Program-made: the position numbers and the translations under genes
Shown: positions 40,064-49,530 of the stretch, in pieces
Numbering within the stretch: the stretch's first letter is position 1
How the letters are laid out: every line of letters starts with the position of its first letter
The notes under the pieces: model-generated
What the model saw: only the letters and a program-made list of their open reading frames with translations
Told to the model about the DNA's origin: nothing
Databases searched by the model: none
Assembly (NCBI GenBank): GCA_034428935.1
Contig: DAOUHB010000033.1
Location: 1-53,345 of the forward strand
Length of the DNA stretch: 53,345 nt
Direction of reading: 5' to 3'
Source: JAAYZQ01 sp034428935
Lineage (GTDB): Bacteria; Chloroflexota; Anaerolineae; JAAYZQ01

Positions 40064-41311
40064 CTACCAGGCGGGGCGGCTCCTGCGCTGCTGCCGGCCG
40101 CGCCCGGGCCGGGACCCTGCCCTGTTCCCCTGCGGGCGGGGAGCTGCCGGCTGTGCGGGCCTTGCCTGGGGCTGCTGCTGCGGCGAAAAGCCGCCGTAGT
40201 CAAAGCCCGGCAGTCGCAGCCGCTCGATGCGGGCGCCCAGCACCTTCTCGATGTCGCGCACCATACCCTCGTCCTTCGGCGAGGCAAAGGAGTAGGCCTG
40301 GCCGGTGAGGTCGGCCCGTCCCGTGCGGCCGATGCGGTGGGTGTAGGCGTCCACCGTGTCGGGCATGTCAAAGTTGATGACGTGGGTGATCTCCAGGACG
40401 TCGATGCCCCGCGCGGCGACGTCGGTGGCGACGAGGATGGGGTAGGTGCCGTCGCGAAAGCCGTTGAGGGCTGCCTGGCGGGCGTTCTGCGACATATTGC
40501 CCTGCAGGGCCGCGGCGGCGTGGCCCTGTTTCACCAGGTCACGGGCCAGGCTGCGGGCGCGGTGTTTTGTCCGCGTAAAGATCAGGACGCGCTCCATGTG
40601 CGGCTGGCGCAGCATGGCCAGCAAGAGCGATTTCTTGAGCCCATCGGTCACAGGATAGAGGGCGTGGGACACGGTCGCTGCGGGGGCGATGATGCCGATC
40701 TGCACGGTGACCGGGTCACGAAGAATGTCGTCGGCCAGCTTGCGAATGTCGTCGGGCATGGTGGCCGCGAAAAAGAGCGTCTGGCGCCGGGTGGGCAGCA
40801 CCTTGAGGATGCGCCGGACGTCGGGCAGGAAGCCCATGTCGCACATGCGATCGGCCTCGTCCAGGACCAGCACTTCGATGCCCGACAGGTCGATGCTCCT
40901 CTCGCCGAGCAGGTCCAGCAGGCGGCCAGGGCAGGCGACGACGATGTCGGCGCCACGGCGCAGGGCGGCGACCTGGTTGCCCTTGCTCACGCCGCCATAG
41001 ACGGTGACGCTGCGCAGCCTGGTGTTGCGACCCAGGTGGGTGATCGCTTCGTGGGTTTGTTCCGCCAGCTCGCGCGTGGGCGCCACGATGAGGGCGCGCA
41101 CGCGGCGCGCCGGGCTTTTAACCAGCCTGTTCAGGATGGGCAAGACAAAGGCGGCCGTCTTGCCGGTGCCGGTCTGCGCCAGGCCCAGGACGTCGCGTCC
41201 CTGGAGCGCGACGGGGATGGCCTGCTGCTGAATGGGGGTGGGCGTGGTGTATCCCACGGCCCGGATGCCCGCGACGATGCGCGGGTCTAGCGTAAATTGT
41301 TGAAAACTCAC
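40064..41311 (-). CDS. DEAD-box RNA helicase
   Basis: This 415-residue protein uses a GTG start at 41311 behind AAGGAG. Motifs in order: Q-motif TPTPIQQQAIP; I AQTGTGKT; Ia APTRELAEQ; Ib and CPGRLLDLL; II DEAD; III AATM (SAT variant); IV LIFTRTKH; V ATDVAARGID; VI HRIGRTGR. The C-terminal tail is Arg/Gly/Gln/Pro-rich, typical of RNA-binding extensions. It unwinds RNA in ribosome assembly or mRNA decay. The leader has two hairpins, one overlapping the ribosome binding site. Confidence 0.95.
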   Translation of the reverse strand: MSFQQFTLDPRIVAGIRAVGYTTPTPIQQQAIPVALQGRDVLGLAQTGTGKTAAFVLPILNRLVKSPARRVRALIVAPTRELAEQTHEAITHLGRNTRLRSVTVYGGVSKGNQVAALRRGADIVVACPGRLLDLLGERSIDLSGIEVLVLDEADRMCDMGFLPDVRRILKVLPTRRQTLFFAATMPDDIRKLADDILRDPVTVQIGIIAPAATVSHALYPVTDGLKKSLLLAMLRQPHMERVLIFTRTKHRARSLARDLVKQGHAAAALQGNMSQNARQAALNGFRDGTYPILVATDVAARGIDVLEITHVINFDMPDTVDAYTHRIGRTGRADLTGQAYSFASPKDEGMVRDIEKVLGARIERLRLPGFDYGGFSPQQQPQARPAQPAAPRPQGNRAGSRPGRGRQQRRSRPAW

Positions 41312-41314
41312 AAG

Positions 41315-41339
41315 TACTCCTTGGCTTTGTCGAGCCAAG
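41315..41339 (-). promoter_or_regulatory. Hairpin overlapping the helicase ribosome binding site
   Basis: On the minus strand CTTGGCT (41339-41333), loop CGACAA, AGCCAAG (41326-41320). The last bases of the right arm run into the AAGGAG ribosome site. Folding could hide part of it. Confidence 0.4.
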
Positions 41340-41367
41340 TCGCACTCTCGGCCCTCGATTTTGGTTG

Positions 41368-41390
41368 CGTGCCGGCGGCTTGCCGGCACG
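41368..41390. promoter_or_regulatory. Hairpin in the helicase leader
   Basis: CGTGCCGGC-GGCTT-GCCGGCACG has perfect 9-bp arms. On the minus strand a TTTTT run precedes it, so it is not a terminator for that strand. Confidence 0.35.
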
Positions 41391-41511
41391 AAAAACAAGT
41401 ATAGCCGATCGCATGGAATAAAGCAATTCTGGCCTTGCCTCCGACAACGCGCAATAAAGGGCGGTGCCCATGCAGGGCCAGACGTGGCAGGGAGTCTACA
41501 GCCTGCGCTTC

Positions 41512-42672
41512 CTACAGCCCCACCGCCAGACGCGCAATCTCCCGCTCCAACTCGGCGGGGAAGGGCCGCACCCCCGCCGGCGCGCCGTCGGCGCCGCCGT
41601 CAAAGAGCCAGGCAATGCCCCGCAGCATGACGGCCGTGTAGGGGTCGAACAGGTCGGCGCCCGTTGTCCGGGCGCCGGCGGCCAGGTTCAGCAGGCTGCC
41701 CCGGGCCAGCAGGTACAGGTGCGTGCCGTCCAGGTCGAACCGCTCGACGTGATCCTTCATGCGCCGGAGGGGCTGGCGGTAAAGCCAGTCGATGTCGATC
41801 TCGCGGTTCGAGTGGCCGGCGTTGAACAGGATGGCGCCCGGCCGCACCTGGCGCAGGGCTTCCGCGCCCAACACGCCCTCCACACCCGTGGCCGTGACCA
41901 CGATCTCGCAGCGGGCCAGGCCGTCGGCCAGGCTGACGAGCGTGCAGCCGTGGTGCCGGGCATCGAGGAGACGGATGGGGTCCAGGTCCACGACGTGGAC
42001 CACCGCCCCCAGGTCCCGCGCCCGCTCGGCGATGCCCTTGCCCACCGGTCCGTAGCCCACGACGAGCACGGTGCGGCCAAAGAGGCTCATGGAAGTGACC
42101 TCGCTGAAGACGGGCCACACCTGGTCGCCGACGTGAAAGCGATTGTGAAAGTGCTCCTTGAGGGGGATGCTGTTCCAGTCGAACACGGGGAAGGGCACAT
42201 CGAGGTCCCTCAGGACGTGCAGGCCGCTGGTGGTGGCTTCCAGCGCGCCCCTGACCGGCGGGGTGCGGTCGCGGTAGGCGGCGCTCAGCTCGCCGCCCAT
42301 GTCGCACAGGTAATCGGCGTCAAAGGCGCGCACCAGCTCCATGTGCCGCTGGTAATCCTCCCGGCTCATGCGGTGCCAGCCATACACGGTGATCCCGTGG
42401 GCGGCGAGGTTGGCGGCCGCGGCGTCGTCGGTGCTGTCGACGTTGCATGCCCCCAGGACGATCTCGGCGCCGCTCTCGGCCAGGGCGAGAAACATCAGCA
42501 GATTGTTGTGGCGGATGTGCATCCAGCAGGCCAGCTTCTTGCCGCGATAGTCCCGCCGGCCGATCTCGCGGCAGTAGTGCTGGGTGATGGGCGTGACGTG
42601 GCGCAGCCAGTCGAGCTCGGCCTCGTCGATCTCTGCGGCGAGTCTGGGATCCTTGATTCGCGAGGACGTCAT
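41512..42672 (-). CDS. Divergent S-adenosylhomocysteine hydrolase-like protein
   Basis: This 386-residue protein starts at ATG 42672 behind GGAGG. It keeps the SAH-hydrolase layout: ACWMHIRHNNLLMFLALAESGAEIVLGACNVDSTDDAAAA, then EATTSGLH, the NAD-binding VLVVGYGPVGKGIAERARDLGA and AGHSNREIDIDWL. Substitutions occur at catalytic positions. The K-S-x-F-D-N motif is PLKEHFHN, so Lys and Asn remain but the following Asp is His; LDDGGDL is altered to LCDMGGEL. The length is shorter than the usual 420-470. It may hydrolyse a different thioether nucleoside or have lost activity. It has its own promoter, divergent from a PLP decarboxylase. Confidence 0.8.
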   Translation of the reverse strand: MTSSRIKDPRLAAEIDEAELDWLRHVTPITQHYCREIGRRDYRGKKLACWMHIRHNNLLMFLALAESGAEIVLGACNVDSTDDAAAANLAAHGITVYGWHRMSREDYQRHMELVRAFDADYLCDMGGELSAAYRDRTPPVRGALEATTSGLHVLRDLDVPFPVFDWNSIPLKEHFHNRFHVGDQVWPVFSEVTSMSLFGRTVLVVGYGPVGKGIAERARDLGAVVHVVDLDPIRLLDARHHGCTLVSLADGLARCEIVVTATGVEGVLGAEALRQVRPGAILFNAGHSNREIDIDWLYRQPLRRMKDHVERFDLDGTHLYLLARGSLLNLAAGARTTGADLFDPYTAVMLRGIAWLFDGGADGAPAGVRPFPAELEREIARLAVGL

Positions 42673-42702
42673 GGGCTTTCCCTCCGGGAACAGGTTGCCT
42701 GG

Positions 42703-42731
42703 ATTCTAGCACAGGTGGGCCGTCCGGGCAA
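42703..42731 (-). promoter_or_regulatory. Promoter for the SAH-hydrolase-like gene
   Basis: On the minus strand TTGCCC (42731-42726), 17 bp, TAGAAT (42708-42703). Confidence 0.55.
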
Positions 42732-42759
42732 CCGCCGGTAAAAGATTTACATTATCTGT

Positions 42760-42788
42760 TTGACGACAACCGTCCAAGCATGTATAAT
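42760..42788 (+). promoter_or_regulatory. Promoter for the PLP decarboxylase gene
   Basis: TTGACG (42760-42765), 17 bp, TATAAT (42783-42788). Confidence 0.75.
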
Positions 42789-42824
42789 GGGCCGGCTGTA
42801 CCACCTTGGCTCGGGAGGGAGACC

Positions 42825-44306
42825 ATGACCATGGAAGACCGGAGCGGCGTGCCGGAGGAGACCCTGGACCCGGAGGACTGGCAGGCGTTTCGCCAGTTGG
42901 CCCATCGCATGGTTGACGACGCGCTGACCTACCTGGAGACGGTGCGGGAGCGGCCGGCCTGGCAGCCCGTCCCCGAGGCAGTGCAGCGGCGGTTTCGAGA
43001 GCCGCTGCCGGCCGGGCCCCAGGGCGCGGAACAGGCCTACCAGGACTTCCTGGAGCAGATCCTGCCCTATCCCCTGGGCAACATCCATCCCCGCTTCTGG
43101 GGCTGGGTCATTGGCACCGGTTCACCCCTGTCGACCATGGCCGAGATGCTGGCCGCGGCGATGAACCCCAACGTCGCGGGGCCCGAACAGGGGGCGAACT
43201 ATGTGGAGGCCCAGGTGCTGGACTGGTGCAAGGAGATGCTGGGCTATCCCCCAGAGGCCAGCGGTCTACTGGTCGACGGCGGCTCCATGGCCAACGTCCT
43301 GGGCCTGGCCGTAGCGCGCAACGTGCGCGCGGAGTACGACCTGCGGCGCAGGGGGCTGTGCGCCTCGCCGCGGCCCATGGTCCTCTATGCCTCGCGCGAG
43401 GTGCACAGCTCGGTGCAAAAGGCGGCCGAGCTGCTGGGCCTGGGCAGCGAGGCGCTGCGGTTGATCCCGGTGAACGCCGACTTTGAGATGGACGTGGACG
43501 CCCTGGAGTCGGCCATCGCCGCCGACCGGGCGGCGGGCGCCTATCCGTTTTGTGTCGTGGGCTGCGCCGGTACGGTCAACACGGGCGCCTTTGACGACCT
43601 GGAGCGCCTGGCGGACCTCTGCCGGCGGGAGGCCATGTGGTTCCACGTGGACGGCGCCTTTGGCGCCCTGGCCGCCCTGGCGCCAGACCTGCGGCCCCTG
43701 GTGCGCGGCATGGAGCAGGCCGACTCGGTGGCCTTTGACCTGCACAAATGGCTGTACATGCCCTACGAGGCGGGCTGCATCCTGGTGCACAGCGAAGAGG
43801 AGCACCGCCGCGCCTTTTCCCTGGTGCCCGATTACCTGGCCCACGGCACCGGTCGCGGCCTGGCCGGTGGGTCCACGTGGTGGACGGAATACGGCCCCCA
43901 GCTCTCCCGCGGCTTTCGCGCGCTCAAGGTGTGGATGTCGATCAAGGCCCACGGCATCGACGCCTTTCGCCGGCTGATCCAACAGAACGTGGACCAGGCC
44001 CGCACCCTGGCGGACCTTGTGGACCGGGAGCCCGAGCTAGAGCGCCTGGCTCCCGCGCCCCTCAACATCGTCTGCTTCCGCTACGTTGCCCCCGGCCTGG
44101 ACGAGGCGCAGCTCAGCGCCCTCAACGCCGAGCTGCTGGCCGAGATCCAGGAACGGGGCATTGCCGTGCCCTCCAACGTGCTCATCGGCGGCAAGGCCGG
44201 GCTGCGGGTGGCCATCACCAACCATCGCAGTCGCCGCGAGGATTTCGAGCTGCTGGTGCGAGAGGCGGTGCGGCTGGGCAGGGAGATGGCGGCCGCAGGG
44301 GGTTGA
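42825..44306 (+). CDS. Group II PLP-dependent decarboxylase (aromatic-L-amino-acid decarboxylase-like)
   Basis: This 493-residue protein starts at ATG 42825 behind GGGAGG. N-terminal HPRFWGWV and later LLVDGGSMANVLGLAVARN (PLP phosphate region), WFHVDGAFGA (Asp binding the PLP nitrogen) and DLHKWLYMPYEAGC with the Schiff-base Lys308 place it in the aromatic amino acid/glutamate decarboxylase family. It removes the carboxyl group of an amino acid to give an amine. Substrate (tyrosine, tryptophan, DOPA or other) is not determined. It has a strong promoter and no operon partner. Confidence 0.9.
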   Translation: MTMEDRSGVPEETLDPEDWQAFRQLAHRMVDDALTYLETVRERPAWQPVPEAVQRRFREPLPAGPQGAEQAYQDFLEQILPYPLGNIHPRFWGWVIGTGSPLSTMAEMLAAAMNPNVAGPEQGANYVEAQVLDWCKEMLGYPPEASGLLVDGGSMANVLGLAVARNVRAEYDLRRRGLCASPRPMVLYASREVHSSVQKAAELLGLGSEALRLIPVNADFEMDVDALESAIAADRAAGAYPFCVVGCAGTVNTGAFDDLERLADLCRREAMWFHVDGAFGALAALAPDLRPLVRGMEQADSVAFDLHKWLYMPYEAGCILVHSEEEHRRAFSLVPDYLAHGTGRGLAGGSTWWTEYGPQLSRGFRALKVWMSIKAHGIDAFRRLIQQNVDQARTLADLVDREPELERLAPAPLNIVCFRYVAPGLDEAQLSALNAELLAEIQERGIAVPSNVLIGGKAGLRVAITNHRSRREDFELLVREAVRLGREMAAAGG

Positions 44307-44316
44307 GAAGCCGCTT

Positions 44317-45321
44317 CTAGAGGTGCGCCTCGAACCAGGCCAGGGTATCCTGCCAGGCCTGGATTGCCTGGGCCTCGTCGTAGCGCTGGCCGGTGTCGTT
44401 GTGAAAGGCGTGGTTGACGCCGGGATAGACCTTCATTTGGTGGGTGATGCCGGCGTCGGCCAGGGCCTGCTCCAGGGCGTCCTTGCCGGACGTGATGCGG
44501 TTGTCGAGCTCGGCATACACGCCCAAGACGGCCGCCCTGATGTTGGGCACCTGTGCCAGGTCGGGCGCGGGGCCATAGAAGGCCACGGCCGCCTTGAGCT
44601 CGGGCAGGGCCACGGCGCAGCGCCAGGTGATGCCCCCGCCAAAGCAAAAGCCGGTCATTCCGATGCCCTCGCTCTTCACATAATCCAGGGACTGCAGGTA
44701 GGCGAGCGCCGCGGCAAAGTCGGCGACGTGGCGTTCGGCGGGCGCGCCGCTCAGAAGGGCCGGCGCCTGGTCCGAATCCACGGCGTCGGTGCCGCCTTCG
44801 CGCGAGAGGAGGTCGACGGCCAGGGCCACGTAGCCGGCCTGGGCGAGGCGGCGGGCCACGTCGCGGATGTGGGGTGTCAGGCCCCGGTTCTCGTGGCAGA
44901 CCATCACGGCCGGGAACTCGCCTTCGGCAGCCGGGCGCGCCAGGTAGGCGACCAGCTCGTCGCCCTGCGACTCGAGGGTAACCCACCGGGCCGCGACCAC
45001 CGGATCGCCTTCCGGCACGGACAGGGGGCTCCGGGCGCCAGGGACGGGTTCGAGGCTGGCGGCGGGTGCGGTTGTCGCCTGTCCCGTGGCCGGGGCGGCC
45101 GTCGCCGCCGGCGCCGATGCAGCGGGCGGCACTGCCTCGGTGGGTGCCGGCAGCTCCGAGGGCGCGCAGCCCAGGGCGGTCATGGTGGCGGCCGTGGCGG
45201 CCATGCTGCCGGTGATGAGAGCCACGCGCCGGATAAAGGACCGCCGGCTCAACAGCCCCTCGCGATAGTCGTCGTAGAACTCGGTTACAAAATACTTCTG
45301 GAAGGTGTTTAGCTCTTTCAT
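44317..45321 (-). CDS. Dienelactone hydrolase family protein with Tat-type signal
   Basis: This 334-residue protein begins MKELNTFQKYFVTEFYDDYREGLLSRRSFIRRVAL. The twin-arginine SRRSFI motif is followed by a hydrophobic stretch ending in ALGC, suggesting Tat export and lipid attachment. The mature part has a long Ala/Pro/Thr linker and an alpha/beta hydrolase fold. GMTGFCFGGGITW gives a Cys nucleophile, with VMVCHENRGLTPHI and the catalytic His in GVNHAFHND, typical of dienelactone hydrolases. It is the last gene of the minus-strand run, separated from the VWA gene by a hairpin. Confidence 0.85.
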   Translation of the reverse strand: MKELNTFQKYFVTEFYDDYREGLLSRRSFIRRVALITGSMAATAATMTALGCAPSELPAPTEAVPPAASAPAATAAPATGQATTAPAASLEPVPGARSPLSVPEGDPVVAARWVTLESQGDELVAYLARPAAEGEFPAVMVCHENRGLTPHIRDVARRLAQAGYVALAVDLLSREGGTDAVDSDQAPALLSGAPAERHVADFAAALAYLQSLDYVKSEGIGMTGFCFGGGITWRCAVALPELKAAVAFYGPAPDLAQVPNIRAAVLGVYAELDNRITSGKDALEQALADAGITHQMKVYPGVNHAFHNDTGQRYDEAQAIQAWQDTLAWFEAHL

Positions 45322-45361
45322 CTCCCTATCTTTCTGTCGGGGACCAAGTGGCTATGGAAGC

Positions 45362-45394
45362 AGTGCCTTGCACCTGCCGTTGGTGCATGGCACT
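45362..45394 (-). terminator. Two-tier hairpin after the VWA gene
   Basis: AGTGCC-tt-GCACC ... GGTGC-at-GGCACT forms a stem with a 2x2 internal loop, placed 3 bp after the VWA stop on the minus strand. No T-tract follows. Confidence 0.4.
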
Positions 45395-45396
45395 TC

Positions 45397-46443
45397 TCAG
45401 GGCAGCGGATGCCACAGGGCCGCCAGGAGGAGCGCCAGGGCGGCCAGGACCGCGCCGGCGGCCGTGAAGGCAAAGCTGACCTCGGTGGTCTCGTGCCGGG
45501 TGATCAGGTGGGTGGGCAGGTTGCGAAAAACCTCTTGCAGCTCGCTGGCGCTCTCGGCGGCATAGTAGGTGCCAGCGGTCATGTCAGCGACCTCTTGCAG
45601 AGTTGCCTCGTCGATGCCGCGGCGAAACCCGCCCCCGCCGCCGCCCCAGCCGCCGCCCCACGAATCATAGCCGCTGAACGTCCCGGAGCAATCCATCACG
45701 CCGCCGCGCTCGGTGCCGTAGCCGATGGTATAGATGCGCACGCCCCGGTCGGCGGCCTGCTGCGCGGCGACGATGGGCGGCGGGCCCTGATTGCTGGCGC
45801 CGTCGGTGAGCAGGACGATGATGGATGGGGCGTAGGCGCCACGGGGCACCGGCGTGGGCTCGGCCTCGGGGAGCCCGCGGGTGGGCAGGGGCGCCACGGA
45901 GGGATCGATTTCGGCCAGGGCTGACAGCGCTCGCTGGATGCCGCTGCCGATGGCCGTCCTGCGGCCTGTGATGAGGCTCCGGACGACGTCCTCCAGGACT
46001 TCCTGGTCGTTGGTGGGCGCCTGGAGCAGCTCGGCGTAGCCGGCAAAGGCGACGATGCCGATCTGGGTGTTGCGTTCCTGGCGTTGAATGAACGACAGCG
46101 CGGCCGACTTGGCGGTCTCCAGGCGATTGGGCGAGATGTCGGTGGAGCACATGCTCCTTGAGACGTCGATGGCGAGCATGATGTTGGCCTGGCCGGCGGG
46201 CACGGCCACGACGGTCACGGGGCGCGCAAAGGCTACCACCAGGCTGGCCAGGGCCAGGAGCAAGAGGACAAAGGGCACGTGGCGCCGTACCCGCGACTGG
46301 CGAGGCAGGGCCTCGCGGATCAGTGCCAGGCTGGAATAGCGCACGACAAATCGTCGCCGGCGCCGCATCATCCAGACGTAGACTGCGACCATAAGGGGGA
46401 TCAGCCCCAGCAACAGGGTGAAACCCGGCCAAAGCAAAGCCAT
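45397..46443 (-). CDS. VWA-domain membrane protein (BatA-like)
   Basis: This 348-residue protein starts at ATG 46443 behind GGGAGG. N-terminal helix FTLLLGLIPLMVAVYVW is followed by a basic stretch and a second helix (VPFVLLLLALASLVVAF). The VWA domain has the MIDAS motif AIDVSRSM (DxSxS) with TDGASNQG. A Gly-rich loop (GGGWGGGGGGFRRG) lies near the end, followed by a C-terminal helix. Together with DUF58 and MoxR it forms the Bat-type cluster, in which MoxR ATPases act on VWA proteins in metal insertion or envelope stress tolerance. Confidence 0.88.
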   Translation of the reverse strand: MALLWPGFTLLLGLIPLMVAVYVWMMRRRRRFVVRYSSLALIREALPRQSRVRRHVPFVLLLLALASLVVAFARPVTVVAVPAGQANIMLAIDVSRSMCSTDISPNRLETAKSAALSFIQRQERNTQIGIVAFAGYAELLQAPTNDQEVLEDVVRSLITGRRTAIGSGIQRALSALAEIDPSVAPLPTRGLPEAEPTPVPRGAYAPSIIVLLTDGASNQGPPPIVAAQQAADRGVRIYTIGYGTERGGVMDCSGTFSGYDSWGGGWGGGGGGFRRGIDEATLQEVADMTAGTYYAAESASELQEVFRNLPTHLITRHETTEVSFAFTAAGAVLAALALLLAALWHPLP

Positions 46444-46489
46444 CTACTACCTCCCAGTACCCTTTCTACCAAAACGACCCATCCCAACG

Positions 46490-47527
46490 TCACGGTACGC
46501 GACTGAACCACAGGAGCGAGAGGCCGGCGCCGGCGAGGAGGGCGAGGATGCTGGCCCCGGCAAAGAGGGACGTGACCTCCATCTCTTGCGGCCTGACGGC
46601 CAACTGAAGGTCAACTTTGTCCAGGATGGTGCGCAGCTCACTTTCGTCGCCGGCGTTCAGGTATTCGCCCCCGGTGCGCTGAGCGATCTGCCGCAGCGTC
46701 TCCTCGTCGAGCCGGGTGTGGACGACAAAGCCGTTGACCTCCAGCGTGGTGCCGGCCGCGCTGCCGATGCCGACGGTGTAGATGCGTACCCCACGGTCGG
46801 CAGCAATCTGGGCGGCCTCCAGGGGGTCGGGGTCCTCGTTGTTCTCGCCATCTGTCAGGAGCAGGATGACGGCCGGCGTCCGTATCCCTGCGGGCCCGGC
46901 GGAAAGCGGGGCGGGGGTGGCGCCGGCAGAAGGCGGCGCCGGCGTCCGGTCGGTGTAGAGGTGGGGCGTTGGCTGGCTGTTCCGGGTGGCCAGCAGGTTG
47001 AGGGCGGCGAGGATGCCGTTGGCGACCGAGGTGCCGCTCTCGGGCGCCAGGCGGCTGATGGTGTTCAGGATGGCCTCCGGGTCGTCGGTGGGGGCCTGCA
47101 CCGTAAAGCCGTTATCGGAAAAGGCGACGACGCCCACCTGCACGCCGTCTGGTTGGTGCTCCAGGAAGCGCATGGCGGCGGCCTTGGCCGCTTCCAGGCG
47201 CGTGCCCGCACCGCCGGCCTGCCCGGCAAACTCCGGGTCGCTGGCGGCCATGCTGCCCGATACGTCAAGGGCCAGGATGACCGTGCCCTCGATGCGCGGC
47301 AGGCTGACGACCGCCTGGGGGCGCGCCAGAGCGATCAGGAGGAGGGTGAGGCCGGCCATCAAGATGGCCGCCGGGATGTACTGGCGCGGGCCGCCCTCCT
47401 GCCCGAGCCCCAGCCCGGCCAGGCCGGCGGCCAACCGGCGTCGCCGCCGCACGATCCAGAGGTAGGCCACGACAAAGAGCGGCATGGCCAGCAGCGAGAG
47501 CAACATTGTGGGCCACATGAAGGACAT
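46490..47527 (-). CDS. VWA-domain membrane protein (second BatA/BatB-like copy)
   Basis: This 345-residue protein starts 2 bp after the DUF58 stop; its ribosome site GGGAGG overlaps that stop. The same architecture holds: N-terminal helix, basic stretch, second helix, VWA domain with MIDAS ALDVSGSMAASD and LLLTDGENNEDPDP, C-terminal helix. It is clearly paralogous to the following gene. A Pro/Ala-rich insert (RTPAPPSAGATPAPLSAGPAG) sits in the VWA loop. Confidence 0.88.
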   Translation of the reverse strand: MSFMWPTMLLSLLAMPLFVVAYLWIVRRRRRLAAGLAGLGLGQEGGPRQYIPAAILMAGLTLLLIALARPQAVVSLPRIEGTVILALDVSGSMAASDPEFAGQAGGAGTRLEAAKAAAMRFLEHQPDGVQVGVVAFSDNGFTVQAPTDDPEAILNTISRLAPESGTSVANGILAALNLLATRNSQPTPHLYTDRTPAPPSAGATPAPLSAGPAGIRTPAVILLLTDGENNEDPDPLEAAQIAADRGVRIYTVGIGSAAGTTLEVNGFVVHTRLDEETLRQIAQRTGGEYLNAGDESELRTILDKVDLQLAVRPQEMEVTSLFAGASILALLAGAGLSLLWFSRVP

Positions 47528-47529
47528 GG

Positions 47530-48459
<930 letters not shown>

Positions 48460-49530
48460 GTAAGGGCACCTCCGGGATGGGGATGCGATCCAGGATTTCG
48501 TTCAGCAGGTCGTCGCTGGTCACCTCGTCCGAGAGCGCCTCGTACGACAGCACCAGGCGATGGCGTATGACGTCGTGGGCCATGTCCAGGATGTCCTGGG
48601 GCAGGGCGTAGCCGCGGCCGCGCAGGAAGGCGAGGGCTCGGGCGGTGAGGATGAGGTTGATGGAGGCCCGTGGGCTGGCGCCGAACAGGACATAGTGCTC
48701 CAGCTCCTTGAGGCCATAGTCCCCCGGGCTGCGGGTGGCGGTCACCATGCGCACGGCGTATTCGATGAGGACGGGATCGACGTAAACGCGGGCGGCCTCT
48801 CGCTGCCAGACCTTGAGCTGGTCGGTGGTCAGCACCTTTTGCACGGGCTGAAGCGCGCCCGTCATCCGCTCGACGATGACAAACTCTTCCGTGGCGTCGG
48901 GGTAGCCGACGAGCACCTTTAACATGAAGCGGTCCACCTGGGCCTCGGGCAGGGGATAGGTGCCCTCGGTCTCGATGGGGTTCTGGGTGGCGAGGACGAG
49001 GAAGGGATCCGGCACGCTCAAGGTCTCGCGGCCGATGGTCACCTGCCGTTCTTGCATCACCTCCAGCAGGGCGCTTTGCACCTTGGCCGGGGCGCGATTG
49101 ATCTCGTCGGCCAGGAGCAGGTTGGTGAATACCGGCCCGAGGGAGGTGTTGAACTCGCCCGTCTTCTGGTTATAGATGCGCGTACCCACCAGGTCGGCGG
49201 GGACGAGGTCGGGGGTGAACTGGATGCGCTTGAACTCGCCGCCGATGGCCTCGGCCAGGGTCTTGATGGCCATGGTCTTGGCCAGGCCCGGCACGCCCTC
49301 GACGAGGATGTGCCCGCCGGCAAGCAGGGCGACGACGAGCCGCTCCAGGAGGTGATCCTGCCCGACGATCACCTTCTTGACTTCGTAGAGGACGCGCTCC
49401 ATGGGCCGCCCATTGTCCGGATGTGTTCGTTCTTGCATAAATTGTCTCCTCAATGCCTGGCCGGCGGCGGTTCGCGAGCCTTGACTCGCAGGCTGCCGCC
49501 CGGCGCTCATTTATCGTTGGTGACCGGCGC

